Shown here: positions 44,413-52,610 of the stretch, in pieces
How the letters are laid out: each line of letters opens with the position of its first letter
How positions within the stretch are numbered: position 1 is the stretch's first letter
From: NORP240 sp046047495
Lineage (GTDB): Bacteria > Pseudomonadota > Gammaproteobacteria > Pseudomonadales > Pseudohongiellaceae
Direction of reading: 5' to 3'
DNA length: 64,000 nt
NCBI GenBank assembly: GCA_046047495.1
Contig: JBJOHV010000046.1
Coordinates: forward strand, 62,001-126,000
Position numbers and translations under genes: made by a program
Notes under the pieces: generated by a model
What the model was told of the DNA's origin: nothing
The model's database searches: none
The model's input: the letters and a program-made list of their open reading frames with translations, nothing else

Positions 44413-44886
44413 TCAGGCGGCATCAAACGCCGGCTCGACACGGATCTCACAGCGCACCGAGTTGGCGATGAAGCACAGCTCGTGGGCATGGTGGTGCAGG
44501 GCTTCGATGGCTTGTTGATCGGGAACCCGGTCGCCGCTGAACACCGCCCGGGGAGACAGGGTCACCCGGGTGATGGCCATTTTTCCCTCGGTATTCTTTT
44601 CCATCACACCCGCGGCAGGATCGACGTAGCTGTCGAGCCGGTAACCCCGTTTGGCGGCCAGGGCCAGAAAGAACAGCATGTGACAGGAAGAAAGTGAAGC
44701 CACGAAGGCCTCCTCCGGATCCACATGAGCCGGCACCGACCAGGGCTCGGGCACGATATGGGGTGAGGCGGAGGCCGGTACCGTGACACCGCCATCGAAT
44801 TCCCACGCATGTTCCCGGGAATACTGGTTGCCGATGAAGTCAGGGCCGCTGTTGGTCCAGCGGATGGTGGCGGTGTAGGTGGACAT
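44413..44886 (-). CDS. OsmC-family peroxiredoxin-like protein
   Basis: A 157-residue cytosolic OsmC protein that reduces organic hydroperoxides through two cysteines: Cys68 in SLSSCHMLFFLA and Cys138 in HAHELCFIANSV, the conserved pair. The start MSTYTATIRW is the family start; an 81-residue upstream extension lacks support. It is convergent with the serine hydrolase and divergent from the quinoprotein. Confidence 0.93.
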   Translation of the reverse strand: MSTYTATIRWTNSGPDFIGNQYSREHAWEFDGGVTVPASASPHIVPEPWSVPAHVDPEEAFVASLSSCHMLFFLALAAKRGYRLDSYVDPAAGVMEKNTEGKMAITRVTLSPRAVFSGDRVPDQQAIEALHHHAHELCFIANSVRCEIRVEPAFDAA

Positions 44887-45074
44887 GGGTTCCGCACGTA
44901 AAGTGATGGCCAAAAATAGCGGTGGGTCGGATGGTTGTCCAGCATCGCGTTCGGGTGTGAGGGCGCAGGTGTTTGATTGCACGCGGGCCAACTGGACTTT
45001 CCCCCACCGCAGGGATACATTCAAAAGCCCTGATACCCTACATAACCTGTCCCAATAAAAAGGAAGAGAGCGCG

Positions 45075-46964
45075 ATGAACGTCTCCAAAACCCTGCTGTC
45101 GACCCTGTTGCTTGTCCTGACCCCTGCATTGATTCACGCCCAAGAATGGCCCAGCTACGGTGGCGACAACGGCTCCCGCAAGTATTCCCCCCTGGATCAG
45201 ATCAACGCGCAGAATGTGGACGATCTGACCATCGCCTGGACCTGGGACAGCGTGGACAATCCCACGGTTGCCGCCAACCTGGCGGCCGGCAACAACGCCA
45301 CCGTGCCGGCGGCCTACAAGGCTACCCCCATCGTGGTGGACGGCATCATGTATGTGTCCACGTCTTACGGCCGTATCGTGGCCCTGGATGCCGCCAGCGG
45401 CAACCAGCGCTGGGCCTTCGATACCCGCGCCTGGGAGGCGGGCACGCCGCTCAATCTGGGATACAACACCCGCGGTGTGGCCTATTGGGAACGGGGCGAC
45501 AAGAAGCGCCTGTTCTTCGCCACCTACGATGCCTATTTGTGGTCGGTGGATGCCGGCACCGGCGTACCCGATGCCGGGTTCGGGGACGGTGGCAAGGTGG
45601 ATCTCACCCTGGGCCTGGGACGGGAAGTGAACCGCCGGGAGTACGGGGTGATCTCGCCGCCCCTGGTGACCAATGACAAGGTGATCGTCAATTCCTCCAT
45701 TTCCGACGGCCCCAGCTCCATCGAAATGCCGCCGGGTCATGTGCGGGCCTTCAATCCCGACACCGGCGCCATGGAATGGGTTTTCCACACCGTGCCCCAG
45801 CCGGGTGAATTCGGCAACGACACCTGGCAGAACAATTCCTGGGAATACACCGGCAATACCAATTCCTGGACCATCATGAGTGCCGATGACGAGCTGGGCA
45901 TCGTCTATATTCCCATCGGCACACCAACCAACGACTGGTATGGCGGCAAACGGCTGGGGGACAACCTGTTCGCCGAAAGTCTGGTGGCGGTACGCGCCGA
46001 CAACGGCCAGCGCATCTGGCACTTCCAGATGGTGCACCATGGCCTGTGGGACTACGACCTGCCCGCCGCACCCACCCTGGTGGACATAACCGTCGATGGC
46101 CGCCCCATCAAGGCCGTTGCGCAAATTTCCAAGCAGGGCTTCACCTATGTGTTCGACCGGGTGACCGGCGAACCGGTGTGGCCCATCGTGGAGCGTCCGG
46201 TGCCGCCCAGCAATGTACCCGGCGAGGTGGCCGCGGCGACCCAGCCGTTCCCCACCAAGCCGGCACCCTTCGAGCCCCAGGGCATCAGTGATGAAACCCT
46301 GATCGACTTCACGCCCCAGTTGCGCAATGAGGCCCTGCAGATCATCGAGCAGTTCGACTACGGCCCCCTGTTTACCCCGCCATCTCTGCGGGGCACGATC
46401 CAGTTCCCCGGCTGGGCCGGCGGCGGTGAGTGGCACGGTGCGGCCTTCGATCCCGACACCGGGCTGTACTATGTTCCCTCCGCTTCCGGCCCCATCGTGG
46501 TGGCCCTTAGGGAGGCCGCCCGTGAGCGGGAGGAGATGGGTTATGTGCGAGGAGGCGCCCGTTCGGTCAGCGGACCCCAGGGTTTGCCCCTCACCAAGCC
46601 ACCCTACAGCCGCATCACCGCCATTGACCTGAACACCGGGGAGCATGAATGGATGGTTCCCCATGGCGAGGGTCCGCGGCAAAAGATCATCGAAATGGGC
46701 ATCCTGGACCCCGGCCCGGTGGGCAGCGGCAGCCGCACCGGCCCGGTACTGACCAAGACCCTGCTGTTCATTGCCCAGCAGGATGGTGAGAGGAATCTGT
46801 TGCGTGCCTTCGACAAGGCCAACGGTGATATCGTGCAGGAGATCGATCTGCCCCTGCCACCGGCCGGCACACCCATGACCTACATGGCCAATGGCAAGCA
46901 GTACATCAGCATCGCCGTGGGCGGCGGGCGGGATTCCAAACTCGTGACCCTGGCGCTGCCCTGA
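45075..46964 (+). CDS. PQQ-dependent dehydrogenase, glucose dehydrogenase-like, soluble form
   Basis: A 629-residue periplasmic quinoprotein: signal peptide ending IHAQ, mature start WPSYGGDNGSRKYSPLDQIN, HHGLWDYDLPAAPTLVDI with the catalytic Asp (D326, D328), and KAVAQISKQGFTYVFDR. Same architecture as the copy at 21-23 kb, including the domain linking the catalytic turn to GFTYVFDRVTGEPVW. AAGGAAGAG precedes the ATG. The substrate is unknown. Hairpin repeat copy C follows six bases after its stop. Confidence 0.92.
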   Translation: MNVSKTLLSTLLLVLTPALIHAQEWPSYGGDNGSRKYSPLDQINAQNVDDLTIAWTWDSVDNPTVAANLAAGNNATVPAAYKATPIVVDGIMYVSTSYGRIVALDAASGNQRWAFDTRAWEAGTPLNLGYNTRGVAYWERGDKKRLFFATYDAYLWSVDAGTGVPDAGFGDGGKVDLTLGLGREVNRREYGVISPPLVTNDKVIVNSSISDGPSSIEMPPGHVRAFNPDTGAMEWVFHTVPQPGEFGNDTWQNNSWEYTGNTNSWTIMSADDELGIVYIPIGTPTNDWYGGKRLGDNLFAESLVAVRADNGQRIWHFQMVHHGLWDYDLPAAPTLVDITVDGRPIKAVAQISKQGFTYVFDRVTGEPVWPIVERPVPPSNVPGEVAAATQPFPTKPAPFEPQGISDETLIDFTPQLRNEALQIIEQFDYGPLFTPPSLRGTIQFPGWAGGGEWHGAAFDPDTGLYYVPSASGPIVVALREAAREREEMGYVRGGARSVSGPQGLPLTKPPYSRITAIDLNTGEHEWMVPHGEGPRQKIIEMGILDPGPVGSGSRTGPVLTKTLLFIAQQDGERNLLRAFDKANGDIVQEIDLPLPPAGTPMTYMANGKQYISIAVGGGRDSKLVTLALP

Positions 46965-46970
46965 CCATTT

Positions 46971-47028
46971 AAGGGGACGGAGGGATTATTTTTTGATCAA
47001 ATTGTTCAAAATTTAATCCCTCCGTCCC
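46971..47028. repeat. Dispersed hairpin repeat, copy C (full-length form)
   Basis: Left arm AAGGGGACGGAGGGATTA, a 25-base loop containing TTTTTTGATCAAA, and right arm TAATCCCTCCGTCCC (47014-47028). It occupies nearly the whole gap between a quinoprotein stop and the next gene on the same strand. It is the longest-loop copy, so copies A and D may be internally deleted relatives. Confidence 0.88.
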
Positions 47029-47043
47029 GTAAAGGAATTAATG

Positions 47044-47640
47044 ATGCCTTCGGACACCGGCCAGATTGTACTCGGCATAGACCTCGACGGCGTCTGCGCG
47101 GACTTCTATTCGCGCATGCGGGAGATCGCCGCCGAGTGGTTCGAGCGGGACATCGACAGCCTGTCCACCGAGGTGTCCTATGGTCTGGAGGAATGGGGTG
47201 TGCGGGAGGGCACGGACGATTACCAAAGCCTGCACCGCTTCGCCGTCACCCAGCGCAACCTGTTTGAAACCACGCCCATGATTCCCGGTGCCCGCAGCGT
47301 GCTGCGCAAGCTGTCCAACGAGGGCTACCGCATCCGCATCATCACCCACCGCCTGTACATCCACTTCTTTCACGAAACTTCGGTGCGCCAGACCATTCAA
47401 TGGCTGGATAACAACGGCATACCTTATTGGGATCTGTGCTTCATGAAGGAGAAGGATCAGGTGGGGGCGGACGTCTACGTGGAGGACGCGCCGGTGAATC
47501 TGAAACGTCTGCGGGAGCGGGGCCACTACGCCATCTGCTTTGCCAACAGCACCAACCGGGATGTCAGCGAGCCCCGGGCCAGCAACTGGGACGAGGTGTA
47601 TGCCCTGATCAAACAGAAGTATCCCAATTCGGCAAAATAG
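47044..47640 (+). CDS. HAD-superfamily 5'-nucleotidase-like protein
   Basis: A 198-residue cytosolic HAD protein of the 5'(3')-deoxyribonucleotidase type. Motif I is GIDLDGVCADF (nucleophile D13, acid D15), motif II the Thr in RIITHR, and motif III/IV VYVEDAPVN. It would dephosphorylate deoxynucleotides or a similar small substrate. Two adjacent ATGs are possible. It lies between two quinoprotein genes on the same strand but the functions look unrelated. Confidence 0.85.
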   Translation: MPSDTGQIVLGIDLDGVCADFYSRMREIAAEWFERDIDSLSTEVSYGLEEWGVREGTDDYQSLHRFAVTQRNLFETTPMIPGARSVLRKLSNEGYRIRIITHRLYIHFFHETSVRQTIQWLDNNGIPYWDLCFMKEKDQVGADVYVEDAPVNLKRLRERGHYAICFANSTNRDVSEPRASNWDEVYALIKQKYPNSAK

Positions 47641-47695
47641 GTTTCCGCCGCGTTTGCCATGCACTGTTCATTTAAAAAACCAAAAGAGACATAGC

Positions 47696-49411
47696 ATGCA
47701 CAAGACAGCAACCCCCCAACTCTCCCTGGTCACCCTCGCCCTGTGCCTCGTGTGTGCCGGTGCAACCGCACAGGCTCCGCTCAGCAATTACAGCGCGGTG
47801 ACCGACGCCCGCCTGATCGATCCCGAAGACCGCAACTGGCTGTCCTACCGGGGCACCCTGGACGGCTGGGGGTTCAGCCCACTGAACCAGATCACGGCAG
47901 ACAACGTCGAAGAGCTGCAACCGGTGTGGACGTTTTCCACCGGTGTCACCGGCGGACATGAGTCGCCGCCCATCGTCAATGACGGCGTCATGTTCATCAC
48001 CGCCCCCAATAACGACGTGTATGCACTGGACGCCGCCAGCGGTGACCTGTTGTGGCGTTACCAGCACGATCTGCCCGACAGCCTGATCGCCTTCCATCGC
48101 ACCAATCGGGGTGTGGCCCTGTACGGTGACAAGGTTTACACCGCCACACTGGATGCCCGGGTGATCGCGCTGGATGCACGCACCGGCGAGAAGGTGTGGG
48201 ACACAACGGTGCAGGACAACACCTTCGGCTACTACATCACCCTGGCGCCCCTGGCCATCGAGGGCAAAATCATGGTGGGCACCTCGGGAGGGGAACTGGG
48301 CATACGCGGCTTTGTCGTGGCTCTGGATAGTGAGAGCGGTGATGAGCTGTGGCGCACCTATACGGTCCCCGCCCCGGGTCAACCAGGTAATGACACCTGG
48401 CCCGGTGAGACATGGCGCACCGGCGGTGCCGCCGTGTGGGTGCCGGGTCACTACGATCCGGAATTGGGCCTGGCATATTTCGGCACCGGCAATCCCGGGC
48501 CGTGGATCGGCGATCAGCGGCCCGGCGACAACCTCTACACCAATTCGGTGATTGCCCTGGATGTGGACAACGGCGCCCTGCGTGCCCATCACCAGTACCA
48601 CTGGAACGGCTCCTGGGACTGGGATGAAGTGGCCACTCCCATCCTGATGCCGGTGGAGCGGGCGGGCCGCACCATCAATGCCCTGGTGCATGCCGGCCGC
48701 AACGGCTACCTGTGGACCCTGGAGCGCAGCGCCGACCGCATCGGCTTCGTGGATGCCGTACCTTACGTGTACCAGAATGCCTTCACCAGCATCGATCCGG
48801 AAACCGGACGCCCGACCTACGATCCGGCCCATACCCCCAGCACCGGTGCCGCCACGGATTTCTGTCCGTCCCTGTGGGGCGGCAAGGACTGGCCCCCCAC
48901 CGCCTACAACCCCCAGACCGGCCTGGTCTACATTCCCGCCAATGACAATCACTGCGGCCTGATCGAGGGAAGGGAAGTCACCTACATGCCCGGCAGTTCC
49001 TTCACCGGCGCGCGCACGGAAATGACCCTGCGGGACGGCGCGCAAACCATCGGTGAGATCCAGGCCTGGAACATGAACACCGGCGAGCAGGTGTGGACCC
49101 GCACCTTCGAGGATCACAACTGGGGCGGCATCCTCACCACCGGCGGCAATCTCATTTTCAGCGGCGGCACCACGGACCGCTTCTTCCGCGCCCACGATGC
49201 CCGCACCGGCGAAGAGCTGTGGCGCTTCCGCACCAACTCCGGAATCATCGGCGTGCCCTCAAGCTTTTCAGTTGACGGCAAGCAGTATGTGGCCGTGCAA
49301 TCCGGCTGGGGTGTGGATGCGGCCGGCATGACCGGCCGCCTCGATCTGATCCGCGGAACCAGAACCTTTGTTCCACAGGGCGGGGTGGTGTGGGTGTTTG
49401 CCCTGCCATGA
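47696..49411 (+). CDS. PQQ-dependent dehydrogenase, alcohol dehydrogenase-like
   Basis: A 571-residue periplasmic quinoprotein. Signal peptide ending ATAQ, then NWLSYRGTLDGWGFSPLNQI, the methanol/ethanol dehydrogenase hallmark. W-docking repeats such as LDAASGDLLWRY and LDARTGEKVWD are spread through the protein. The catalytic region reads NGSWDWDEVATPI: D308 plus a second Asp at 310, the pattern of lanthanide-dependent members such as XoxF. No fused cytochrome. Electron acceptor and substrate unknown; the P460 cytochrome encoded convergently next door is a possible but unproven partner. Confidence 0.92.
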   Translation: MHKTATPQLSLVTLALCLVCAGATAQAPLSNYSAVTDARLIDPEDRNWLSYRGTLDGWGFSPLNQITADNVEELQPVWTFSTGVTGGHESPPIVNDGVMFITAPNNDVYALDAASGDLLWRYQHDLPDSLIAFHRTNRGVALYGDKVYTATLDARVIALDARTGEKVWDTTVQDNTFGYYITLAPLAIEGKIMVGTSGGELGIRGFVVALDSESGDELWRTYTVPAPGQPGNDTWPGETWRTGGAAVWVPGHYDPELGLAYFGTGNPGPWIGDQRPGDNLYTNSVIALDVDNGALRAHHQYHWNGSWDWDEVATPILMPVERAGRTINALVHAGRNGYLWTLERSADRIGFVDAVPYVYQNAFTSIDPETGRPTYDPAHTPSTGAATDFCPSLWGGKDWPPTAYNPQTGLVYIPANDNHCGLIEGREVTYMPGSSFTGARTEMTLRDGAQTIGEIQAWNMNTGEQVWTRTFEDHNWGGILTTGGNLIFSGGTTDRFFRAHDARTGEELWRFRTNSGIIGVPSSFSVDGKQYVAVQSGWGVDAAGMTGRLDLIRGTRTFVPQGGVVWVFALP

Positions 49412-49460
49412 TTTAAGGGGTCGGAGGGATTAAAAAGTAATCCCTCCGACCCCTTAAATC
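49410..49460. repeat. Dispersed hairpin repeat, copy D
   Basis: Perfect 23-base inverted repeat with loop AAAAG, filling the 47-base gap between convergent stop codons and overlapping both. Its arms carry GGGGTCGG/CCGACCCC where the other copies have GGGGACGG/CCGTCCCC: a compensated change that keeps pairing intact. It can serve as a bidirectional terminator. Confidence 0.9.
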
Positions 49461-49962
49461 AGTCGCGCAGGCGGCTGAAGGTGAAGTCCTGGACCGCCTG
49501 GGGCTGATGGCAGGCAAAACAGGCGCTGGCTGCGGAATCCCCCACGACCCGGTTGCCAGGATCACCACCGCCGAATCCCTCGAAGCCCCAGCCACCCGTG
49601 TCGGCAAAACGGCGTGAATCCTTGTGCATGACTCCCAGCACCTTGCGCTGACCTTCGGTGATGGCGTTGCCGTCCTGCAGGGACTCCAGCAGGTCGAATA
49701 CGATGACCGAGCCGTCGGGGAAGCGCTCGCTGCGATAGCCGGACAGGGCCCTTTCATTGGCATAGATATGGTGAATGCCGCCGAAGGCGCCGAACAGTGG
49801 ATGCCCAGCTTCGATGACCATGCTTTTGACGTGATGCCAGCCGCGATAGTCCTCGGGATAGGGCACGGCGGACTCGGCAGCCCGCGAGCTACCGAGGACG
49901 AATACTCCCGTGGCGACTGTGAGCGAGAGGGTGACGAGGATGGACAGACTCTTGGCTTTCAT
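49459..49962 (-). CDS. Cytochrome P460-family protein
   Basis: A 167-residue exported protein with a signal peptide (MKAKSLSILVTLSLTV to RAAE). The mature start YPEDYRGWHHVKSMVI and the IHHIYAN segment are typical of the P460 fold, and CFACH (C148, C151, H152) attaches heme near the C-terminus. P460 proteins oxidise hydroxylamine or detoxify NO; whether the cross-linking Lys is present cannot be judged here. AGGAGA precedes the ATG. A longer frame upstream overlaps the divergent HxlR gene and is rejected. Confidence 0.87.
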   Translation of the reverse strand: MKAKSLSILVTLSLTVATGVFVLGSSRAAESAVPYPEDYRGWHHVKSMVIEAGHPLFGAFGGIHHIYANERALSGYRSERFPDGSVIVFDLLESLQDGNAITEGQRKVLGVMHKDSRRFADTGGWGFEGFGGGDPGNRVVGDSAASACFACHQPQAVQDFTFSRLRD

Positions 49963-50083
49963 GGGGCTTTCTCCTGATTCAAGATGGCTTGCAATGTGAA
50001 GCGAGCCCGTCCAGCATAGCCATGGCAGCCCGCATTGAAAGCGGGCACCGCCCGGTAGGGTAGGCACTTTTTGGTGTAATTTG

Positions 50084-50416
50084 ATGGAAGATAACAAGAA
50101 TAAAAAATCCACCCGGGGACCGAGCCAGTACCGCAAACTGGAAGATGTGGTGGGCTGCAAGTGGTCGGTGTCGGTGCTGCTGGCCGTGGAGCAGGGCATC
50201 AACCGCCCCGGCGCCATCGAACGCCATATTGTGGGATTGTCCACCAAGGTGCTGTCAGAGCGCCTGCGCAAGCTGACTGCCTATGGCCTGGTGAGCAAGC
50301 ACAGTTTTTCCGAGGTGCCACCACGCACGGAATACACCCTGACTGAGGCCGGACGTAAACTGGTGACCATCATCAAGCAGATTCAAAACCTGGATTCGAC
50401 CCTCAGCTCATCCTGA
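50084..50416 (+). CDS. HxlR-type winged-helix regulator
   Basis: A 110-residue transcription regulator. DVVGCKWSVSVLLAV is the HxlR start block with Cys after the Gly (a redox-sensing position in some members), STKVLSERLRKLTAYGLV is the recognition helix, and PPRTEYTLTEAGRKL forms the wing. It is divergent from the P460 gene by about 120 bases and 22 bases upstream of the cupin gene, so it probably controls one or both. Confidence 0.93.
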   Translation: MEDNKNKKSTRGPSQYRKLEDVVGCKWSVSVLLAVEQGINRPGAIERHIVGLSTKVLSERLRKLTAYGLVSKHSFSEVPPRTEYTLTEAGRKLVTIIKQIQNLDSTLSSS

Positions 50417-50438
50417 TAACCATAAAAAAGGAACTCCC

Positions 50439-50909
50439 ATGCGTAAACCTGTGATCATTGCCACCCTGTCCCTGTTGAGCATAAATCTGCTGGGTCTATT
50501 GACCGTTGCGAACCTGTCCAGCAATGCCCAAACCCCCATGCCGCCCGCCACCCTGGTAACCGCGGAGGTTTTCGCCGCCGGCATCGCCAGTTCGGCAGGG
50601 GATCGGCCCGGTATGGCGGTGGGGCGCTTCGTCACCACCGATGACTACCGCATCAACCTGATCCAGCGCACGGCGCCGGCCGGTGCCATCATTCACGATG
50701 TGGGCATGGAGCTGCATTACATCACCGACGGGGCCGGAACACTGGTGACCGGCGGCGTGATCGTGCGCAGAGGTGACGGCCCCGCCAGCATCGAAGGTGG
50801 TGAGGCGATTCAGGTCAGGGCGGGGGATGCGGTGCTGATCCCGGTCAACACGCCGCATCAGTACACGGCGGTGCAGGGTTCGGTCACCTATCTGGAAGTG
50901 CGGTTCTGA
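50439..50909 (+). CDS. Exported cupin-domain protein
   Basis: A 156-residue protein with an N-terminal signal or anchor (about 5-25) and a single cupin barrel: AIIHDVGMELHYITDGAGTLVTGG is motif 1 with metal-ligand His and Glu, and VLIPVNTPHQYT is motif 2 with His. It has the residues needed to bind a metal; the substrate is unknown. AAAGGA precedes the ATG. It follows the HxlR regulator and is probably its target. Confidence 0.88.
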   Translation: MRKPVIIATLSLLSINLLGLLTVANLSSNAQTPMPPATLVTAEVFAAGIASSAGDRPGMAVGRFVTTDDYRINLIQRTAPAGAIIHDVGMELHYITDGAGTLVTGGVIVRRGDGPASIEGGEAIQVRAGDAVLIPVNTPHQYTAVQGSVTYLEVRF

Positions 50910-50955
50910 GTCTTACCGGCAGGTCGTGATCGGGGTGTGATGGTTTCGCTCCGGC

Positions 50956-51540
50956 TCAGGCGCCGGCGCGACCCAGGGCTTCCATCGTCTGCAGCCATTT
51001 TTCCCGGGTGGCGGGCTTCACACCTTCCACCAGGCCGAACAGGGATTCCCGCACCGGTTTGATGCCGACGAACTTGAGGATATTGCGTTCCAGACTCTTG
51101 AGGCTGTGGGCGCCATAGAACCAGCGATAGATGAATGCGGGCATGCCCATGGTCACCACGATCCGGGCGCTGCGGCCGTGAAGCCTGGCTTTCCAGCCTT
51201 TGCCCCCGTCGAGGTATTCAAAGGCAAAGCCCGGGCGCGCCACCTGTTCCAGAAACGCTTTCAGCAGGGCCGGCATGGTTCCCAGCCACAGGGGATAGAC
51301 GATCACCAGGTGGTCGGCCCATTCGATGGCATCCTGCCCCGTCTTGATATCCTTCGCGGGTTCATCCTTCCACTCGGCCTGGCTACGCATCACCGGAAAA
51401 TCCAGGTCGCCCACTTTGATGACCCGCACTTCCTTGCCGGCGGCAAGGGCGCCTTTTTGATAGGCGTCGGCCAGGGCGTGACACAGGTGCGGTGTCTGCG
51501 TATCGGGATGGCCCAGGATAACGGCGATGCGGCTGGCCAC
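50956..51540 (-). CDS. NAD(P)H dehydrogenase (quinone)/flavodoxin-fold oxidoreductase
   Basis: A 194-residue flavoprotein of the MdaB/NQO1-like group. IAVILGHPDTQTPHLCHAL is the FMN phosphate loop, IVYPLWLGTMPALLKAFLEQV the family core, and MGMPAFIYRWFYG the later loop. Reduces quinones with NAD(P)H in the cytosol. GTG start two bases after the stop of the upstream heme lipoprotein gene, so it is the third gene of a ppnP-DUF3365-oxidoreductase operon. Confidence 0.87.
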   Translation of the reverse strand: MASRIAVILGHPDTQTPHLCHALADAYQKGALAAGKEVRVIKVGDLDFPVMRSQAEWKDEPAKDIKTGQDAIEWADHLVIVYPLWLGTMPALLKAFLEQVARPGFAFEYLDGGKGWKARLHGRSARIVVTMGMPAFIYRWFYGAHSLKSLERNILKFVGIKPVRESLFGLVEGVKPATREKWLQTMEALGRAGA

Positions 51541-51542
51541 CG

Positions 51543-52124
51543 TCAATCCAGCGCACGGCGCAGGCTGATGGCGCCGCGGATCTGTCCCTGCTGATAACCG
51601 GTGGCGCTGTCGCCGGGATAGAGGCGTGCCAGGGCGGAGCTCACCTCCGGTGCCAGGTTGTCGCCGTGACAGGTCAGGCACAGTGGCATGGCCGGCTGGG
51701 CCTGCATGAAACGGTACTCACCGCTTCGCACTTCACCATGACTGAGGGTGGCACCGGCTTCACCGGCGGTCTGGCGACTGTCGAAGGACCTGAGGATCTG
51801 CCGCTCGAAAGCATCCGGTGTGGCATTGGCGGTATTGCGGGTTTTCAGGCTGACCCGGCGCACCGACCAGCCGCTTTGTTCACTCAGGGATTGGGCGATA
51901 AGGGGCGCCTGCACGGCACACACCTCGATGGCATTCACCGGGCCGCCGTTTTGCAGGGCTTGCTGCAGGGTGGGTAACAGGGTGCCGACGAAGCGTTGGG
52001 TGATGTACCGGGCCTCGGTCTCCAGCGCGGCCGTGTCCACGGCCGGGTCCGGACCCGTGCTGCAGCCGGCCAGCAGGATGGCCAGGGCCAGAGGACCGGC
52101 GAGTCGGGACGGGAGCAGTGTCAT
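51543..52124 (-). CDS. DUF3365 (Tll0287-like) c-heme lipoprotein
   Basis: A 193-residue lipoprotein (lipobox LLAGC, Cys21) with a Tll0287-like sensor domain and one CXXCH in PLCLTCHGDN near the C-terminus; GYQQGQIRGAISLRR is a typical closing block. These proteins are thought to act as heme sensors or electron carriers. Starts four bases after the ppnP stop. Confidence 0.87.
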   Translation of the reverse strand: MTLLPSRLAGPLALAILLAGCSTGPDPAVDTAALETEARYITQRFVGTLLPTLQQALQNGGPVNAIEVCAVQAPLIAQSLSEQSGWSVRRVSLKTRNTANATPDAFERQILRSFDSRQTAGEAGATLSHGEVRSGEYRFMQAQPAMPLCLTCHGDNLAPEVSSALARLYPGDSATGYQQGQIRGAISLRRALD

Positions 52125-52128
52125 AAGG

Positions 52129-52443
52129 TCAATCCAGGTAGGAACAGCAGTAGTCGGTCACCACGTTCACCTTGATGTCGAAGGCGGCGTTGGCCGGCAC
52201 CTCAAAGCTGTCCCCGTCGGTGATGGTCTGCCACACGGTTTCGCCGGGCAGCAGCACTTCCACCTCACCGGCCTGGATCTCCATCAGCTCCCGCTTGGAG
52301 GTATCGAAGCGGTATTCCCCCGGCATCATGATGCCCAGGGTCTTCTTCTCCCCGTTGGGAAAGATTAGGGTGCGGCTGGACACCTGCCCGTCGAAATAAA
52401 GGTTGGCAAAGCGCATGACGGTGACGTTTTCGAAATTGTTCAT
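52129..52443 (-). CDS. ppnP: Pyrimidine/purine nucleoside phosphorylase (DUF1255)
   Basis: A 104-residue cupin-fold phosphorylase that releases bases from nucleosides. GIMMPGEYRFDT and EIQAGEVEVLLPG are conserved, and the NVVTDYCCSYLD end is typical. The start MNNFENVTV matches the family; a ten-residue upstream extension is not supported. First gene of a three-gene operon, divergent from modA. Confidence 0.93.
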   Translation of the reverse strand: MNNFENVTVMRFANLYFDGQVSSRTLIFPNGEKKTLGIMMPGEYRFDTSKRELMEIQAGEVEVLLPGETVWQTITDGDSFEVPANAAFDIKVNVVTDYCCSYLD

Positions 52444-52561
52444 GGGAGCCTGCTCGCTGAAAGGTGGTAACAAAAAACTGCAGGAATTTTAACGGAAAAT
52501 TCCCCGCCACGGGGGTTTTTCCGTGGGGTCGGTCGAGGGGTGGGTGTCGGTTGACATGTTT

Positions 52562-52585
52562 CGCTATGTCCTGAAGTATATAGCG
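52562..52585 (+). promoter_or_regulatory. ModE-like operator at the modA promoter
   Basis: CGCTATGT-N8-ATATAGCG is a dyad matching the ModE pattern (CGTTATAT-N8-ATATAACG) with symmetric changes and one arm mismatch. A perfect -35 TTGACA lies just upstream (52551-52556), so the dyad covers the -10 region. Molybdate-dependent repression would fit the downstream gene. Confidence 0.6.
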
Positions 52586-52610
52586 CATTCATCGACGTGA
52601 AAGGTGTGCT

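Noticed and set aside
34167..49460. CRISPR-like interpretation of the repeated arms
   Set aside because: Copies are several kilobases apart, each is a self-complementary hairpin, and there are no spacers or cas genes.
52502..52535. GC-rich hairpin between ppnP and modA as a terminator or riboswitch
   Set aside because: It lies between divergent genes, lacks a T-run in a useful direction, and shows none of the conserved parts of a known metal or molybdenum-cofactor riboswitch.
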